Source: Clostridium sp. (lineage in GTDB: Bacteria > Bacteroidota > Bacteroidia > Bacteroidales > Muribaculaceae). From it: DNA of 49,235 nucleotides. The stretch is from positions 719,114 to 768,348 of the forward strand of contig JAMPBQ010000001.1 in NCBI GenBank assembly GCA_023666615.1. The letters run 5' to 3'. How positions within the stretch are numbered: position 1 is the first letter of the stretch; each line of letters begins with the position of its first letter. The notes beneath the pieces are model-generated. The model had not been told where the DNA came from. It saw only the letters and a program-made list of their open reading frames with translations, and ran no database searches. Positions 39,031 to 48,098 of the stretch are shown here, in pieces. The translations under genes were made by a program, and so were the position numbers.

Positions 39031-41937
39031 ATGATATCTACTGAAAAACTATACGCGGCCACTGATGCCGGGCTGCGAATACTTGCCTTGCATTTCCCGG
39101 CAGTGGAAGAAGCGGCTCGGGCTAACAAACCTTTCAAGGCGAGAGAAGAAGAGAGGACTCCTTCAGCCAGAGTTAAGCTTTATGACAGGAAGGGCTGCCC
39201 GGTGTGGATGTTCACTGACTTTGGCGACAACAGCGAGAGGGCCAAAAGCCCCATCGATGTTCACATGGAAAAGACTGGGCTGAGATTTACCGAAGCCATT
39301 CTCGACCTTGCAGCGATATTCAACGTAACAGATGAGATAAACCGATCAGTCAACAGGCCTGACATACGCAAGGAGCGCGCAAATCCCGATCAAGCTGATG
39401 GATCCTGGGACAAAGAGATAAATCAAAGATTTACTGAAAGAGAGTGCAAGACAATGGGACCAAGGGTGACAGTGGAGACTTTGGAATCGCTGCACTGGCA
39501 CAGGGCGGAATATGTGGTTGGGGTGAAGAACCGCGAGGCGGTGTACAAGCACTCGAATGAAAACTATCCAATATTCGTGAGGGAATGCTGGTTTGTTAAT
39601 GAACATGGAAAGGCTGACTGCTTTTACAAAGTGTACGAGCCGCTGAATCCCGAAAAGCAATGGAGATTCCAATACCAACCCGCCGGAAAGAAACCTCGCT
39701 GCTACATCAACGGGCTCTTTGAGCTGGAGGCCGCATACAAGAAATTCAATGACGAAGCGGAGAAGAAGTGGAACAGCGATCCCGCAAACGAGAACAAACC
39801 CTATAGGGAAAAGAAATTGCCAGAAGCGATAATATGCAGCGGAGAAAGGGACGCGTTGTGTGTTCGCTCACTAGGACATCATCCTCTGTGGTTTAATTCG
39901 GAGACTTATTCACCGAGCGAAGAAGAGTGGCGCAAGATTACGAAATACGCTGAAACAATATACAATATACCCGACATCGACGCCACCGGCCGGCTAAAGG
40001 GCACAGAGCTGGCGCTTAAATATATTGACATACACACAATCTGGCTTCCGGAAAATCTTACGGCGTATCGAGACAACAGAGGCAAGCCGCGAAAGGATTT
40101 CCGGGATTGGATGGAGATATATGACAGAAGCAGCGACTTCCACGGCCTAATGAATCTTGCCACTCCGGCAAAGTTTTGGACGGAGACTTGGAGCGACAAG
40201 GCTAAAAAATACAAATACGCGCTGGACATTTCGTGCCTTCACGAGTTTTTGATGCTCAACGGATTCTTTACGCTGAAGGACAAACATGCCCCCGGAACAC
40301 AATTCGTGAGAATGCAAGGCAACATCGTGAAGCACGTTACAGCAAAAGAAATACGCGAATTTGTGCTCAACTGGTCCATCGACACCAAACAGCCGAGGGA
40401 ACTGAGGAATCAGATTCTGCAGGATTCCAAGCTGTCGGCGCAATACCTCGAAGCTTTGCGGGAGGTTGACCCCGATTTCACCAACTATACGGAGCGTTCG
40501 CAGTTCTTTTATTTCCCCAAATTCACAGTAGAGGTGACTGGAAAGGAGATAATTCAGCATGACAGCCGTTCGGCGTCAACAGGGAGATACGTGTGGGAGG
40601 AGAATGTTATCGGACATAACATCAAATTCCTTCCCGATATGTTCACGATAACCCACCCCGAAGGACAATGCGAAAGCGAAGATTTCAATATTGAGGTGGC
40701 GGAAAATCAGCCTTCCAATTATTTCAAATACCTGATTAATTCCTCTCGCATCCACTGGCGCAAGGAACTGGAGGAGCATCTGAATGCATTGCCCCAAGAG
40801 GAGGCGGAAGCCTATCGCGCCGCCCACCGCTTCGACATCGCCGGCCCGGCCCTGACCGCCGCTGAAATACAGGAACAGAAGCAGTGCCTCATCAACAAGA
40901 TTTTTACAATCGGATTTATGATGCACCGCTACAAGTCAGAATCGAGGGCATGGGCCCCGTTCGTCATGGATAACGTCGTGGGCGAAAATGATCAATGCAA
41001 TGGGCGATCGGGCAAATCCTTCATGTTCCGCGCACTGTCGAACTTTACCCGCTGGCTGAAGTTCTCCGGGCGCAATCCGAAATTACTGGAAAATCAATTC
41101 GCATTCGAGCAGGTAAGCAAACATCTCGGCATCGTTGTCGTTGATGACTGCGACGAATATCTGCCGTTCAAACAATTCTACGACAATATTACGAGCGATA
41201 TAACGATTAACACAAAGAACGTTTCAACCTATACCCTGGCGTTTCAGGACGCGCCGAAATTCGCGTTTACCACCAACTACGTGCCGAAGGAGTTTGACGG
41301 CTCCAGCGTTGGTCGCATGCTTTTCGTTGTATTCTCTGACTATTACCATCAGCGGACTGAAGACAACGATTACCTAGAAACGCGGAAGATCAGCACAGAC
41401 TTCAACAAAGACCTGTTTGGCAGCGGATACACTGAAGCGGAATGGGAGGCTGATATAAACTTTGTGCTTCAATGCGTGAAGTTTTACCTTTCAGTGGCTC
41501 CGCTTAACGTGAAGATCGAGCCGCAGATGGGCAATATCATATTCCGCAAATATCTGCGGGACATGTCGGACAATTTCCGCGAATGGGCCGAGGGCTACTT
41601 CTCCATTGATGAAAACGGCAATGGCGACAACGTTAACCGGGAAATCGTCAGGGAAGATGCCTTTGAGGCTTACAAACGCTTTTCCGGAGTGTCAAAAATC
41701 ACAATGCAGAAATTTACAAAGTCACTGAAAGGATTCTGCTTCACTTGCGATTATATCGACTGCATGAATCCCGAAGAGCTGCACAATTCGGGGTCTCGCA
41801 TAATGCGGCGCGTTGAGGATCCGATATCGCATAAAAAGATACAGAAAGAAATGATATACCTGCGCACCACCAAGGAAGCCGAACGGCTGAAAAATCCCCC
41901 GCCACCCCCTCCAACACAAGAAGCGCTGAAGCTTTAA
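39031..41937 (+). CDS. TOPRIM primase-helicase fusion for element replication
   Basis: 968 aa. The N-terminal 100 residues look like a CHC2-type region without clear zinc Cys. The TOPRIM domain follows: IICSGERDALCVRSLG (Glu of motif 1, near residue 279) and PDIDATGRLKGTELAL (DxD-type motif 2, near 312). The C-terminal half is a helicase of the phage/plasmid superfamily 3-like type, with CNGRSGKSFMFRALS (Walker A, near 656-664), VVVDDCDEYLPF (Walker B, near 697) and a later FAFTTNYVP sensor 1-like segment. A primase linked to a ring helicase starts replication of phages, plasmids and satellites. The C-terminus is proline-rich (PPPPPPTQE). It lies 3 nt after the HTH gene. Confidence 0.82.
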   Translation: MISTEKLYAATDAGLRILALHFPAVEEAARANKPFKAREEERTPSARVKLYDRKGCPVWMFTDFGDNSERAKSPIDVHMEKTGLRFTEAILDLAAIFNVTDEINRSVNRPDIRKERANPDQADGSWDKEINQRFTERECKTMGPRVTVETLESLHWHRAEYVVGVKNREAVYKHSNENYPIFVRECWFVNEHGKADCFYKVYEPLNPEKQWRFQYQPAGKKPRCYINGLFELEAAYKKFNDEAEKKWNSDPANENKPYREKKLPEAIICSGERDALCVRSLGHHPLWFNSETYSPSEEEWRKITKYAETIYNIPDIDATGRLKGTELALKYIDIHTIWLPENLTAYRDNRGKPRKDFRDWMEIYDRSSDFHGLMNLATPAKFWTETWSDKAKKYKYALDISCLHEFLMLNGFFTLKDKHAPGTQFVRMQGNIVKHVTAKEIREFVLNWSIDTKQPRELRNQILQDSKLSAQYLEALREVDPDFTNYTERSQFFYFPKFTVEVTGKEIIQHDSRSASTGRYVWEENVIGHNIKFLPDMFTITHPEGQCESEDFNIEVAENQPSNYFKYLINSSRIHWRKELEEHLNALPQEEAEAYRAAHRFDIAGPALTAAEIQEQKQCLINKIFTIGFMMHRYKSESRAWAPFVMDNVVGENDQCNGRSGKSFMFRALSNFTRWLKFSGRNPKLLENQFAFEQVSKHLGIVVVDDCDEYLPFKQFYDNITSDITINTKNVSTYTLAFQDAPKFAFTTNYVPKEFDGSSVGRMLFVVFSDYYHQRTEDNDYLETRKISTDFNKDLFGSGYTEAEWEADINFVLQCVKFYLSVAPLNVKIEPQMGNIIFRKYLRDMSDNFREWAEGYFSIDENGNGDNVNREIVREDAFEAYKRFSGVSKITMQKFTKSLKGFCFTCDYIDCMNPEELHNSGSRIMRRVEDPISHKKIQKEMIYLRTTKEAERLKNPPPPPPTQEALKL

Positions 41938-41955
41938 CAATGGCGGGGGAATGCC

Positions 41956-42159
41956 TCATTCGGCCGCAAGGGCTTTTGCGTATGCCCTTATTGCGTCGAT
42001 GATGAATTGCGATCTCTTTTCCTGCCCGTCTAAAATTTCGGCCACATCCTGAGGGATTCGCAGGCCGATTGACCGATAGTTGTTGCGGCCTTTAGGACGT
42101 CCGGCGCCAGGGCGTGCGCCTCCTCGATTGTTTTTTTTCTCTTCGCTTTGATTTTCCAT
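41956..42159 (-). CDS. Small ribbon-helix-helix-type regulator
   Basis: 67 aa from the ATG at 42159; a GTG start at 42240 would give 94 aa, which I think less likely. It opens with an Arg/Gly patch RGGARPGAGRPKGRNNYRSI followed by GLRIPQDVAEILDGQEKRSQ. The second part is the beta-strand/helix of an RHH fold, and the first is the GARPGAGRP motif of many small Bacteroidota element proteins. It is convergent with the primase-helicase (18 bp apart). It may regulate its own region, which has an inverted repeat (42371-42391) and a pair of TTAAyCCCGACAAA arms around the upstream DNA. Confidence 0.75.
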   Translation of the reverse strand: MENQSEEKKNNRGGARPGAGRPKGRNNYRSIGLRIPQDVAEILDGQEKRSQFIIDAIRAYAKALAAE

Positions 42160-42184
42160 AATAAAATTGTAATTTTGTATTGAG

Positions 42185-42391
42185 TTTAATCCCGACAAAG
42201 ATTGGGCGACCTTTTTGAGGTCTTTAAGGCTCTTCGCCACCCATTCTTTGGATTAGAGGCTTATTTCAACCGTTAGCCTCACTTTCCAAACTTTAATCAC
42301 AACTTTTAGGCTCATCGTAATTAAGTTTGTCGGGGTTAACTCTTCTTTTATCGGCATCGAGCATCTCCGTTGTAATCTCTCCTTGATTACA
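42185..42391. promoter_or_regulatory. Inverted repeats upstream of RHH gene
   Basis: TTAATCCCGACAAA (42185-42198) is matched by TTTGTCGGGGTTAA (42327-42340), an inverted pair 130 bp apart with one mismatch. Further on, TGTAATC and GATTACA (42371-42391) are perfect arms around TCTCCTT. Both lie on the upstream side of the RHH gene and are candidate operators. A 74-codon frame across this region (42253-42477, minus) is not supported. Confidence 0.5.
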
Positions 42392-42501
42392 ATACAAAGA
42401 TACGAAATATTTTTGAAACTGCCAAGCAAAAAATCAATTGTTTTCAAAAAAATATCATTTTTTTTGTGAATTGCCAATAAATGGCATTTGGTTTCTTGCT
42501 A

Positions 42502-42543
42502 AAGGCCGCGGCGAATCTTGTCAAAAAGATACGCCGCGGCCTT
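42502..42543 (+). terminator. G+C-rich hairpin
   Basis: AAGGCCGCGGCG and CGCCGCGGCCTT are perfect 12-bp arms around 18 nt, followed by GCCTTTTTT. It looks like an intrinsic terminator on the + strand, although no + gene ends nearby except the primase-helicase 560 bp upstream. Confidence 0.6.
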
Positions 42544-42709
42544 GCCTTTTTTCCAGCCCGCCATTCTTCCGCCATTCATCCTCCCCAACACCCCCTCACT
42601 ATTTTATATTAATTTTTTGTTACCTTGTAACATATTGTTCGCAAAAAGAGTAACAAATTAAAAATCAATATAGAAATAATAGGGGAATAGCGGCAACAAA
42701 AGCGGCAAC

Positions 42710-42749
42710 AAAGGTCGTAACAAAAATTATTGGTTTTGTTACGGCCTTT
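42710..42749. repeat. 16-bp stem-loop before the structural genes
   Basis: AAAGGTCGTAACAAAA and TTTTGTTACGGCCTTT pair with one G-T position around ATTATTGG. Just before it CGGCAACAAA occurs twice, a partial copy of the arm. The 42544-42946 gap otherwise holds no gene. Confidence 0.6.
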
Positions 42750-42946
42750 AAAAACGGACTTTTGCCACAAAATTCGGGAGGCGGCCACAAAGTGAAAAAT
42801 CGGTTTTGTTTCAGTACATAACTTTGATTTTCATTGAATTGGAAAAGCGTGACAATGCAACAAAAATTTCTGATGAATTTTGAAGCCGCAGGGTGAACAA
42901 ATCAATAATACGGTTAAATCACACCATATATTTCATAAAATATTCG

Positions 42947-42954
42947 TATATTTG
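42947..42954 (+). promoter_or_regulatory. -7 element before the structural region
   Basis: TATATTTG, 13 nt before the ATG at 42967. It shows that the frame upstream of 42967 is not coding. Confidence 0.55.
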
Positions 42955-42966
42955 CGGATAAATTCA

Positions 42967-43461
42967 ATGCCATTTTACACAATGATTGTTGCAAAAATTT
43001 CAGTAGAGCCGCATGTTGCGGAATATGTGCGGGGAAAATATTTCGATGCAGAGGCTGGAGCTGTCAGATTCCCTCCAATGCTTGATATTTACGTATTGAT
43101 ATTTGACTTGATGAGAAAGCGCCCTAAGGATTGCCCTGTCGATTCAGGGAATCTTGAGATAGCTCTGCCCGATAGGCGCGAGGGGAAGGATCCTCTGTAC
43201 TACAATTATCTTTCATGCCGCGCTCAAAAAATGATAGGCGACAAGCTGAGGCTGATGATGTGGGCTGAGCTGCACGACGCAATGGATGAAAACAAGCATG
43301 TGCATGGGATGCAGTTCAAGGACACCGCCCTTCTGTTTATGTCAAGGTACGGGATTGACTCCATTTCTGAGGATGCGATGCTGAAGAATTACCAAAGGTG
43401 GCGCGACAAAATGCGGCGAAGGAGCAAGCGCGGGTATCGACGAAAAAAAATTTCGGCTTAG
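42967..43461 (+). CDS. Unknown element protein, basic tail
   Basis: 164 aa from the ATG at 42967 (or 159 from 42982); the longer frame from 42880 is rejected because a promoter lies at 42947. The protein is alpha/beta at the start (VAKISVEPHVAEYVRGKYFD), then helical, with a strongly basic C-terminus (KMRRRSKRGYRRKKI) that suggests nucleic-acid binding. No family recognised. It could be a late-gene regulator or a small packaging protein, since it precedes the structural genes; that is inference. Confidence 0.6.
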   Translation: MPFYTMIVAKISVEPHVAEYVRGKYFDAEAGAVRFPPMLDIYVLIFDLMRKRPKDCPVDSGNLEIALPDRREGKDPLYYNYLSCRAQKMIGDKLRLMMWAELHDAMDENKHVHGMQFKDTALLFMSRYGIDSISEDAMLKNYQRWRDKMRRRSKRGYRRKKISA

Positions 43462-43580
43462 GTCGCTTTTTCTCTCCGACCCGGCGCTTGGTTTTGTCCG
43501 CTATTTTGAGGAAAAAAGGCGGGGAAATGTCCGATTAATGATGAAATATTGATTTTTAATTACTTACTTATATTTTAAAC

Positions 43581-43988
43581 ATGTATAGAACCGCCATTTC
43601 CAAATGCCACAGCTTGAAGCTGTGCCTTATAGATCGCCTTGAAAATTATGCTAGGATTGGATCGAGGGCGCTGGTAAGGCCTTTGTCTGCCTTTGAGGAC
43701 GCCGGGGGGGTGCCCGGAACGCTAAAAGTGGAGCAAAGCCGTGATGACGGGGCTGTAAAGAAGAAAATAAGCATCGAAATGCCTAATGTTGGAGCGGACA
43801 TGGCCAACAGGCTTAGGTCGCTAAGGCTTGGCGCATTGATAGCGGAGTATGTGGATGAGGCTGGCTGCATTAGGGTGTCTGGCTCGCCATCGTATCCGCT
43901 TTCGCTTGAATTTGTTGACGCCGGCGGAGTTGTTTCGGTGACATTGACCGGAGAAGATACAGACGAAGACGCCTTCCTCATGGCGTGA
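43581..43988 (+). CDS. Unknown phage-type protein
   Basis: 135 aa, soluble, rich in short beta-strands (KKKISIEMPNVG, GCIRVSGSPSYPLSLEFVDA, VVSVTLTGEDTDED). There is no motif I recognise. It lies 120 bp after the previous gene and 40 bp before the protease, on the same strand. A structural, connector or decoration role is possible from its place only. Confidence 0.55.
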   Translation: MYRTAISKCHSLKLCLIDRLENYARIGSRALVRPLSAFEDAGGVPGTLKVEQSRDDGAVKKKISIEMPNVGADMANRLRSLRLGALIAEYVDEAGCIRVSGSPSYPLSLEFVDAGGVVSVTLTGEDTDEDAFLMA

Positions 43989-44028
43989 GTCCTTCCGCGC
44001 CCGCGATGGAATGCGTTAATTTGCGGGC

Positions 44029-44895
44029 ATGAACAGACTGCAAAGATTTTTTTCAGACAATTGGACTATTCTGCGCCATGACTTGGAAAACACCGTGGCG
44101 CTTATATTGCCGTGCATAATATCCGGCAACATAGAGGGAGCTGTGGCACAGCTCTCAAAAGCGAAATGCTCGTGCATGGCCACTACGGCTCCGTACATGG
44201 CCAAGTGGTACGAGCTGGATGACATAGCCCTGCCCATCTATTCGATAGCGGTGATAAACCTTGCGGGCACTTTGTATTCGTGGGAATCGGAATGGCTTAT
44301 TCGGCAGATTGAGGCGGCCGAGCTGAATCCCAGTATCTGCGGAATCGTCCTGGTGATAGACGGGCCTGGCGGCATGGTGTCACATCTCGACGCCGCGGCT
44401 GCGGCTGTTGAGCATTGCAAGAAGCCGACGGCAGCCGTAGTGACCGGAATCATGGCGTCGGCGCATTTTTGGCTTGGCACATCGGCTAACCGCACATTCA
44501 TCGCTTCGCCCCTATGCGAGGTGGGAAGCGTGGGCATAGTCTGCACGCACTACAGCTTTAGGGAATACTTCAGGCAAAATGGCATAGATTACAGGGAGAT
44601 TTACCCCGATACGGCGGATTTGAAGAATAGGGAGTACCGAGCCATAGTGGACAGCAATGACGAAGAGCCCATGAAAGCTAAGGCAGAGAAGATACACAAG
44701 CTATTTTCGGAGTCTGTGGCCCGCAATCTTGGCATATCGTATGACCCGGAGCTTCCGCTGTTCCGCGGCGAAATGTTCGACGCGAATGAGGCTGTGAAGC
44801 TGGGATACATCGACCAATTTGGCGGAATAAAGGATGCAGTGACATGGGTGCTGGCGCAGGCAACGAGCCTAAATGCAGAAGAACTATACAATTAA
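44029..44895 (+). CDS. S49-family serine protease (phage prohead-protease type)
   Basis: 288 aa with the SppA/ClpP-like fold. IYSIAVINLAGTLYSWESEW and ICGIVLVIDGPGGMVSHLDA form the substrate-side strands. TGIMASAHFWLGTSANR holds the nucleophile Ser (near 143). DTADLKNREYRA has the probable general base Lys (near 199). The place directly before a capsid-like gene, and the lack of a membrane anchor or signal peptide, fit the phage prohead protease that trims scaffold and capsid. The next gene carries a coiled coil at its N-terminus that could be the cleaved scaffold. A near-match promoter TTAATTTG lies just before the ATG. Confidence 0.82.
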   Translation: MNRLQRFFSDNWTILRHDLENTVALILPCIISGNIEGAVAQLSKAKCSCMATTAPYMAKWYELDDIALPIYSIAVINLAGTLYSWESEWLIRQIEAAELNPSICGIVLVIDGPGGMVSHLDAAAAAVEHCKKPTAAVVTGIMASAHFWLGTSANRTFIASPLCEVGSVGIVCTHYSFREYFRQNGIDYREIYPDTADLKNREYRAIVDSNDEEPMKAKAEKIHKLFSESVARNLGISYDPELPLFRGEMFDANEAVKLGYIDQFGGIKDAVTWVLAQATSLNAEELYN

Positions 44896-44917
44896 CCAAA
44901 TCAAAAAACATTAGCTT

Positions 44918-47104
44918 ATGAATTTCGCAAATCTTATTCCCGCAATTCTTGGCATTCTAGGCTTGTCGGCCTTCAATAAGGTTGACGGCCATGAAAGCCT
45001 TTTGGAAGAGGAATGCGCAACCCTGAAGGGCTATGGATTTTCTGACAGATTCCTGGTCGACTTCAAGGCTTACCTCAAGGATCCAAAGCCGCACAAGGCA
45101 GAAGACAAAGACAAGAAGATGGCGGCGGTTTCAGCAGTGCTTGGCTCAGTGACCAAGCAGCTTGAGGAGACCCAGGCCGAGCTTGACGCCATGAGAAAGG
45201 ACAGAGCGGCCGACAAAACCGCGCATGCCAAGGCCATCGAAGAAAAGGAGAAGGAAATTGAGGCTCTGAATGGCAAGATCTCAGCCTTGTCAAAGCTTCC
45301 CGAGCAGGACACAGCGGCGCCCGCCGCTATTGCAGCCACTGGCGCATTCAACGCAGAGGATTCCATGCAGCTTGGCGGCATGGCCGGCGAGCATTGGAGC
45401 TTGAGCCGACCGTACAACCAACGCGCTCGCGCGGCCATGCTGTCGGCCGCAGGCATGATGGCGGGAACCGTGCCATCGCCCAGCTCAGTCGACTACGAGA
45501 CCCTTCGCGCCGACCTTGGCGCATTCTATCGCACACGCTGGACTGACCGCCTGCAGACGTTCCTAGCTGAGCTTCCCTCAATTGCCGACATCTTCCCTAT
45601 GGAAGCCGGGCACCAGGATTTGGACACGCTGGTGAATCTTTTCTTGGGCGAGTTCTCGCAGGCCGATACGTCAGGCGAGAGCGACTTCAGCAAAGTGGCA
45701 AAAGGGTCATACGAGTTCGGCACGGAGACGCTGCGCATGTACGATGTAATGTTCGCCCACACCTTCAAGAGCCTCAAAAAGCTGGAGAAAAGCTGGATTG
45801 GCTACCTCAACAGAGAAGGCTCGAGTCCGCTGAAGCTGTCGTTCATCGAATACCTTCTTGTGGAGACTGCCAAGGCGCTGCACAACGAGCAGCAGCTGCG
45901 CTTCGTCAATGGCGTCCGCCGCAATCCTGAGCCTGACAAGCCGGGTCGGGCTATGGAGGCCGCGGATGGCATCTATGAGTACATCCGCAAGCGCGTAGAG
46001 GGCTATGTTGACTTCACTCCCAATGGCGGTGTCACCGGGAAGATTGTATACCAGATCAAGCCCTTCTCCCTTCCTCGAATCACTCCAGGCAACATCGGAG
46101 AAGTGTTCTATCTCGGCACCGAGATGATACCATCGCAATTCCGCGACTCGGGAAATGTGGCGCTGTATGTGCCATCGTTCATGATTCCATGGTATCATAA
46201 GTACAACGAAGCCCACTATGGCAGGAATCAGGACTACAAGGCAGGCATCAATTACGTCAAGGAGTTCCCTGCGGTGAAAATCGTGGCTATTCCAAACGCC
46301 GACAACCACCACCGAATATTCTGGACGCTTGAGGGCAACATCAAGACCTATACCCACATATCCGGCGAGATGCTGAAATTCACGATTGAGCAGCGCAATT
46401 GGTCGCTTGACGTGTGGAGCAACTGGAAGGAGTCAATCCAGGCAATGGCGGTGGGATGCAAGTACACCAGCCGCCAGGATATGGACGGAAGCCGCCAGCT
46501 GATATGGTGCAACGACTATGACCGGCCCGATACATATTTTGTGGAGGGAGACAAAGATGCCAATCCCAATGCCGCGCTTCACAATTCAGTGGCTACCGTG
46601 GCCAATTCTTCTGTTTTCGACATCACGGATATTGAGAATGCCGAGGTGGGAACAGCAGTCACCATCAAGTGCGGCGCAGGCGGCGACAATGGCGTAAGGA
46701 TTAAGAAGGAGGGCAGGTTCGAGCTCATCGCTGCAGACTGGACTCCCCGAAAGGGAGACACCATCCGACTTATGAAGCGGGCTGACGGGAAGTTCATAGA
46801 GATAAGCCGTGCGCTGTCGGCGGCGGACTCCTATATGTTCGAACCTGACGAGACCTCGCCGAGCGTGCTGGGCGCCACAGAGTTCATAGTGGGAATCAAC
46901 ACCAAAGTCACCGCCATCACCGATTTGGCCGACGTCGCTGTTGGCACAGTCTACACCATCTATGGCGCTGGCGAAGAGTATGCCACAACCATAGCCAACG
47001 GCGGGAATTTCGTGCTATCCGAGGATATTGATCTGAAGTCGGGATCTTTCATCAAGCTTGTGAAGGCTGAGGACGGCAAGTTCTACGAGGTGGCCCGAGG
47101 CTGA
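44918..47104 (+). CDS. Capsid-like protein with N-terminal scaffold and two C-terminal domains
   Basis: 728 aa. Residues 60-130 form an Ala/Lys/Glu coiled coil (KKMAAVSAVLGSVTKQLEET and onward), as in scaffold regions. Residues 150-560 are the likely capsid body, with FYRTRWTDRLQTFLAELPSI, VALYVPSFMIPWYHKYNEAH and TSRQDMDGSRQLIWCNDYDR. Residues 563-727 are two copies of one beta-domain: FDITDIENAEVGTAVTIKCG ending DGKFIEISR, and TAITDLADVAVGTVYTIYGA ending DGKFYEVAR. A third copy of the domain ends the next gene. With the protease upstream, this suggests a protease-processed scaffold-capsid fusion with surface-exposed decoration domains. HK97-type fold is an inference; no match was tested. 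Confidence 0.7.
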   Translation: MNFANLIPAILGILGLSAFNKVDGHESLLEEECATLKGYGFSDRFLVDFKAYLKDPKPHKAEDKDKKMAAVSAVLGSVTKQLEETQAELDAMRKDRAADKTAHAKAIEEKEKEIEALNGKISALSKLPEQDTAAPAAIAATGAFNAEDSMQLGGMAGEHWSLSRPYNQRARAAMLSAAGMMAGTVPSPSSVDYETLRADLGAFYRTRWTDRLQTFLAELPSIADIFPMEAGHQDLDTLVNLFLGEFSQADTSGESDFSKVAKGSYEFGTETLRMYDVMFAHTFKSLKKLEKSWIGYLNREGSSPLKLSFIEYLLVETAKALHNEQQLRFVNGVRRNPEPDKPGRAMEAADGIYEYIRKRVEGYVDFTPNGGVTGKIVYQIKPFSLPRITPGNIGEVFYLGTEMIPSQFRDSGNVALYVPSFMIPWYHKYNEAHYGRNQDYKAGINYVKEFPAVKIVAIPNADNHHRIFWTLEGNIKTYTHISGEMLKFTIEQRNWSLDVWSNWKESIQAMAVGCKYTSRQDMDGSRQLIWCNDYDRPDTYFVEGDKDANPNAALHNSVATVANSSVFDITDIENAEVGTAVTIKCGAGGDNGVRIKKEGRFELIAADWTPRKGDTIRLMKRADGKFIEISRALSAADSYMFEPDETSPSVLGATEFIVGINTKVTAITDLADVAVGTVYTIYGAGEEYATTIANGGNFVLSEDIDLKSGSFIKLVKAEDGKFYEVARG

Positions 47105-47179
47105 TATCTGTAGGGAGGGGCGGCGGCTCTTGCGTTCGCCCTTCGCAACTTTTGTTTAACTTAACAAAAAAAGATTTAT

Positions 47180-47986
47180 ATGTACATAAAGAAATCCGTG
47201 CTACGCGCCGAGGGCAACCCCGGCGTTGGCATTCAGCCGAGAGATCAGCTGGTGCTTATGGACGTTGAAGACATAGCCTACATGCCCAAGCCTGACGACA
47301 AGGGCGTTGTGATCGCAGACAATATCGTGATGAAGCCGGGCCGCTATGCCTACGTCATTTATATGACACCGGGCACAATCGAGGTGACGAGCGCGCCGGA
47401 GGGCGACACTGACAAGGTGGGATTCACGCCGTCAATCAAGTTTGAGCATCCAGGCAATAAGCAGGAGGTGCGCGAGTTCAAGACCAACAGCATCAACCGC
47501 AAGTTTATTGTGGTGATACGCTATTGCTCAGGCCAGCCATCCGACCTGATCGGGACTCTGTGCAATCCGTGCAAGCTTACTCCATCTTACACCGGCAATA
47601 ACGAGAGCAGCGTCAATGAAATGACGCTGGCCCAGATAAGCAAGGGCGATGACATCTTCATCTACCAGGGCACCGTGACCCTGGAGGAGCCTGTGGAAAC
47701 GGTTGACGCGGAGGCCGTATCGGTTTCCTTCGTTTCGGAGGGCCAATACCAGCTAAGCGCAGGGTCTGCGGCCATCACTTCAATCGAAGGCGGCCAGCAC
47801 GGCGCTGTCATAACCCTGCTGGGAGTGGCCGGCGACGCGCCTACAGTGTCCACAACATCCGACAAGATATTGCTGCGCGGCGGGAAAGTCTTTACCGCCA
47901 CCGAGGGCTCACAGCTTACCCTGCGCGCCTTTGACGCAGGCGATGGCAAGGTGGTGTGGATAGAGCAAAGCCGCTACGCAGCCTGA
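47180..47986 (+). CDS. Second structural protein sharing the decoration domain
   Basis: 268 aa. The first 165 residues look like a beta-rich tail-tube or structural protein (RDQLVLMDVEDIAYMPKPDD, INRKFIVVIRYCSGQPSDLI). The last 70 residues (AAITSIEGGQHGAVITLLGV ending DGKVVWIEQSR) align by eye with the two C-terminal units of the capsid-like protein. It is in the same orientation, about 75 bp later, and is followed by a perfect 28-bp palindrome. Candidate major tail protein; also possible as a head decoration or fibre-like protein. Confidence 0.6.
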   Translation: MYIKKSVLRAEGNPGVGIQPRDQLVLMDVEDIAYMPKPDDKGVVIADNIVMKPGRYAYVIYMTPGTIEVTSAPEGDTDKVGFTPSIKFEHPGNKQEVREFKTNSINRKFIVVIRYCSGQPSDLIGTLCNPCKLTPSYTGNNESSVNEMTLAQISKGDDIFIYQGTVTLEEPVETVDAEAVSVSFVSEGQYQLSAGSAAITSIEGGQHGAVITLLGVAGDAPTVSTTSDKILLRGGKVFTATEGSQLTLRAFDAGDGKVVWIEQSRYAA

Positions 47987-48010
47987 CAATTCTTTTCGTT
48001 CTCTTTTGTT

Positions 48011-48038
48011 CGCCCCGCCGGACGCGTCCGGCGGGGCG
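48011..48038 (+). terminator. Perfect 28-bp palindrome after the second structural gene
   Basis: CGCCCCGCCGGACG meets CGTCCGGCGGGGCG without a spacer, 24 bp after the stop. Only a short T-run follows (CTTTGCG). It is likely a terminator or attenuator before the next promoter. Confidence 0.7.
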
Positions 48039-48071
48039 CTTTGCGTCCTTCCTCTTGGTAATTACCGGGCA

Positions 48072-48079
48072 TATCTTTG
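48072..48079 (+). promoter_or_regulatory. -7 element before the 268-aa gene
   Basis: TATCTTTG, 20 nt before the ATG at 48099. It rules out the longer frame from 48006. Confidence 0.5.
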
Positions 48080-48098
48080 CCGAAAAAAATTTTTCGCA

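Noticed and set aside
42253-42477. 74-codon minus-strand frame upstream of the RHH gene
   Set aside because: It covers inverted repeats and A+T-rich DNA and shows no motif; I regard the DNA as regulatory.
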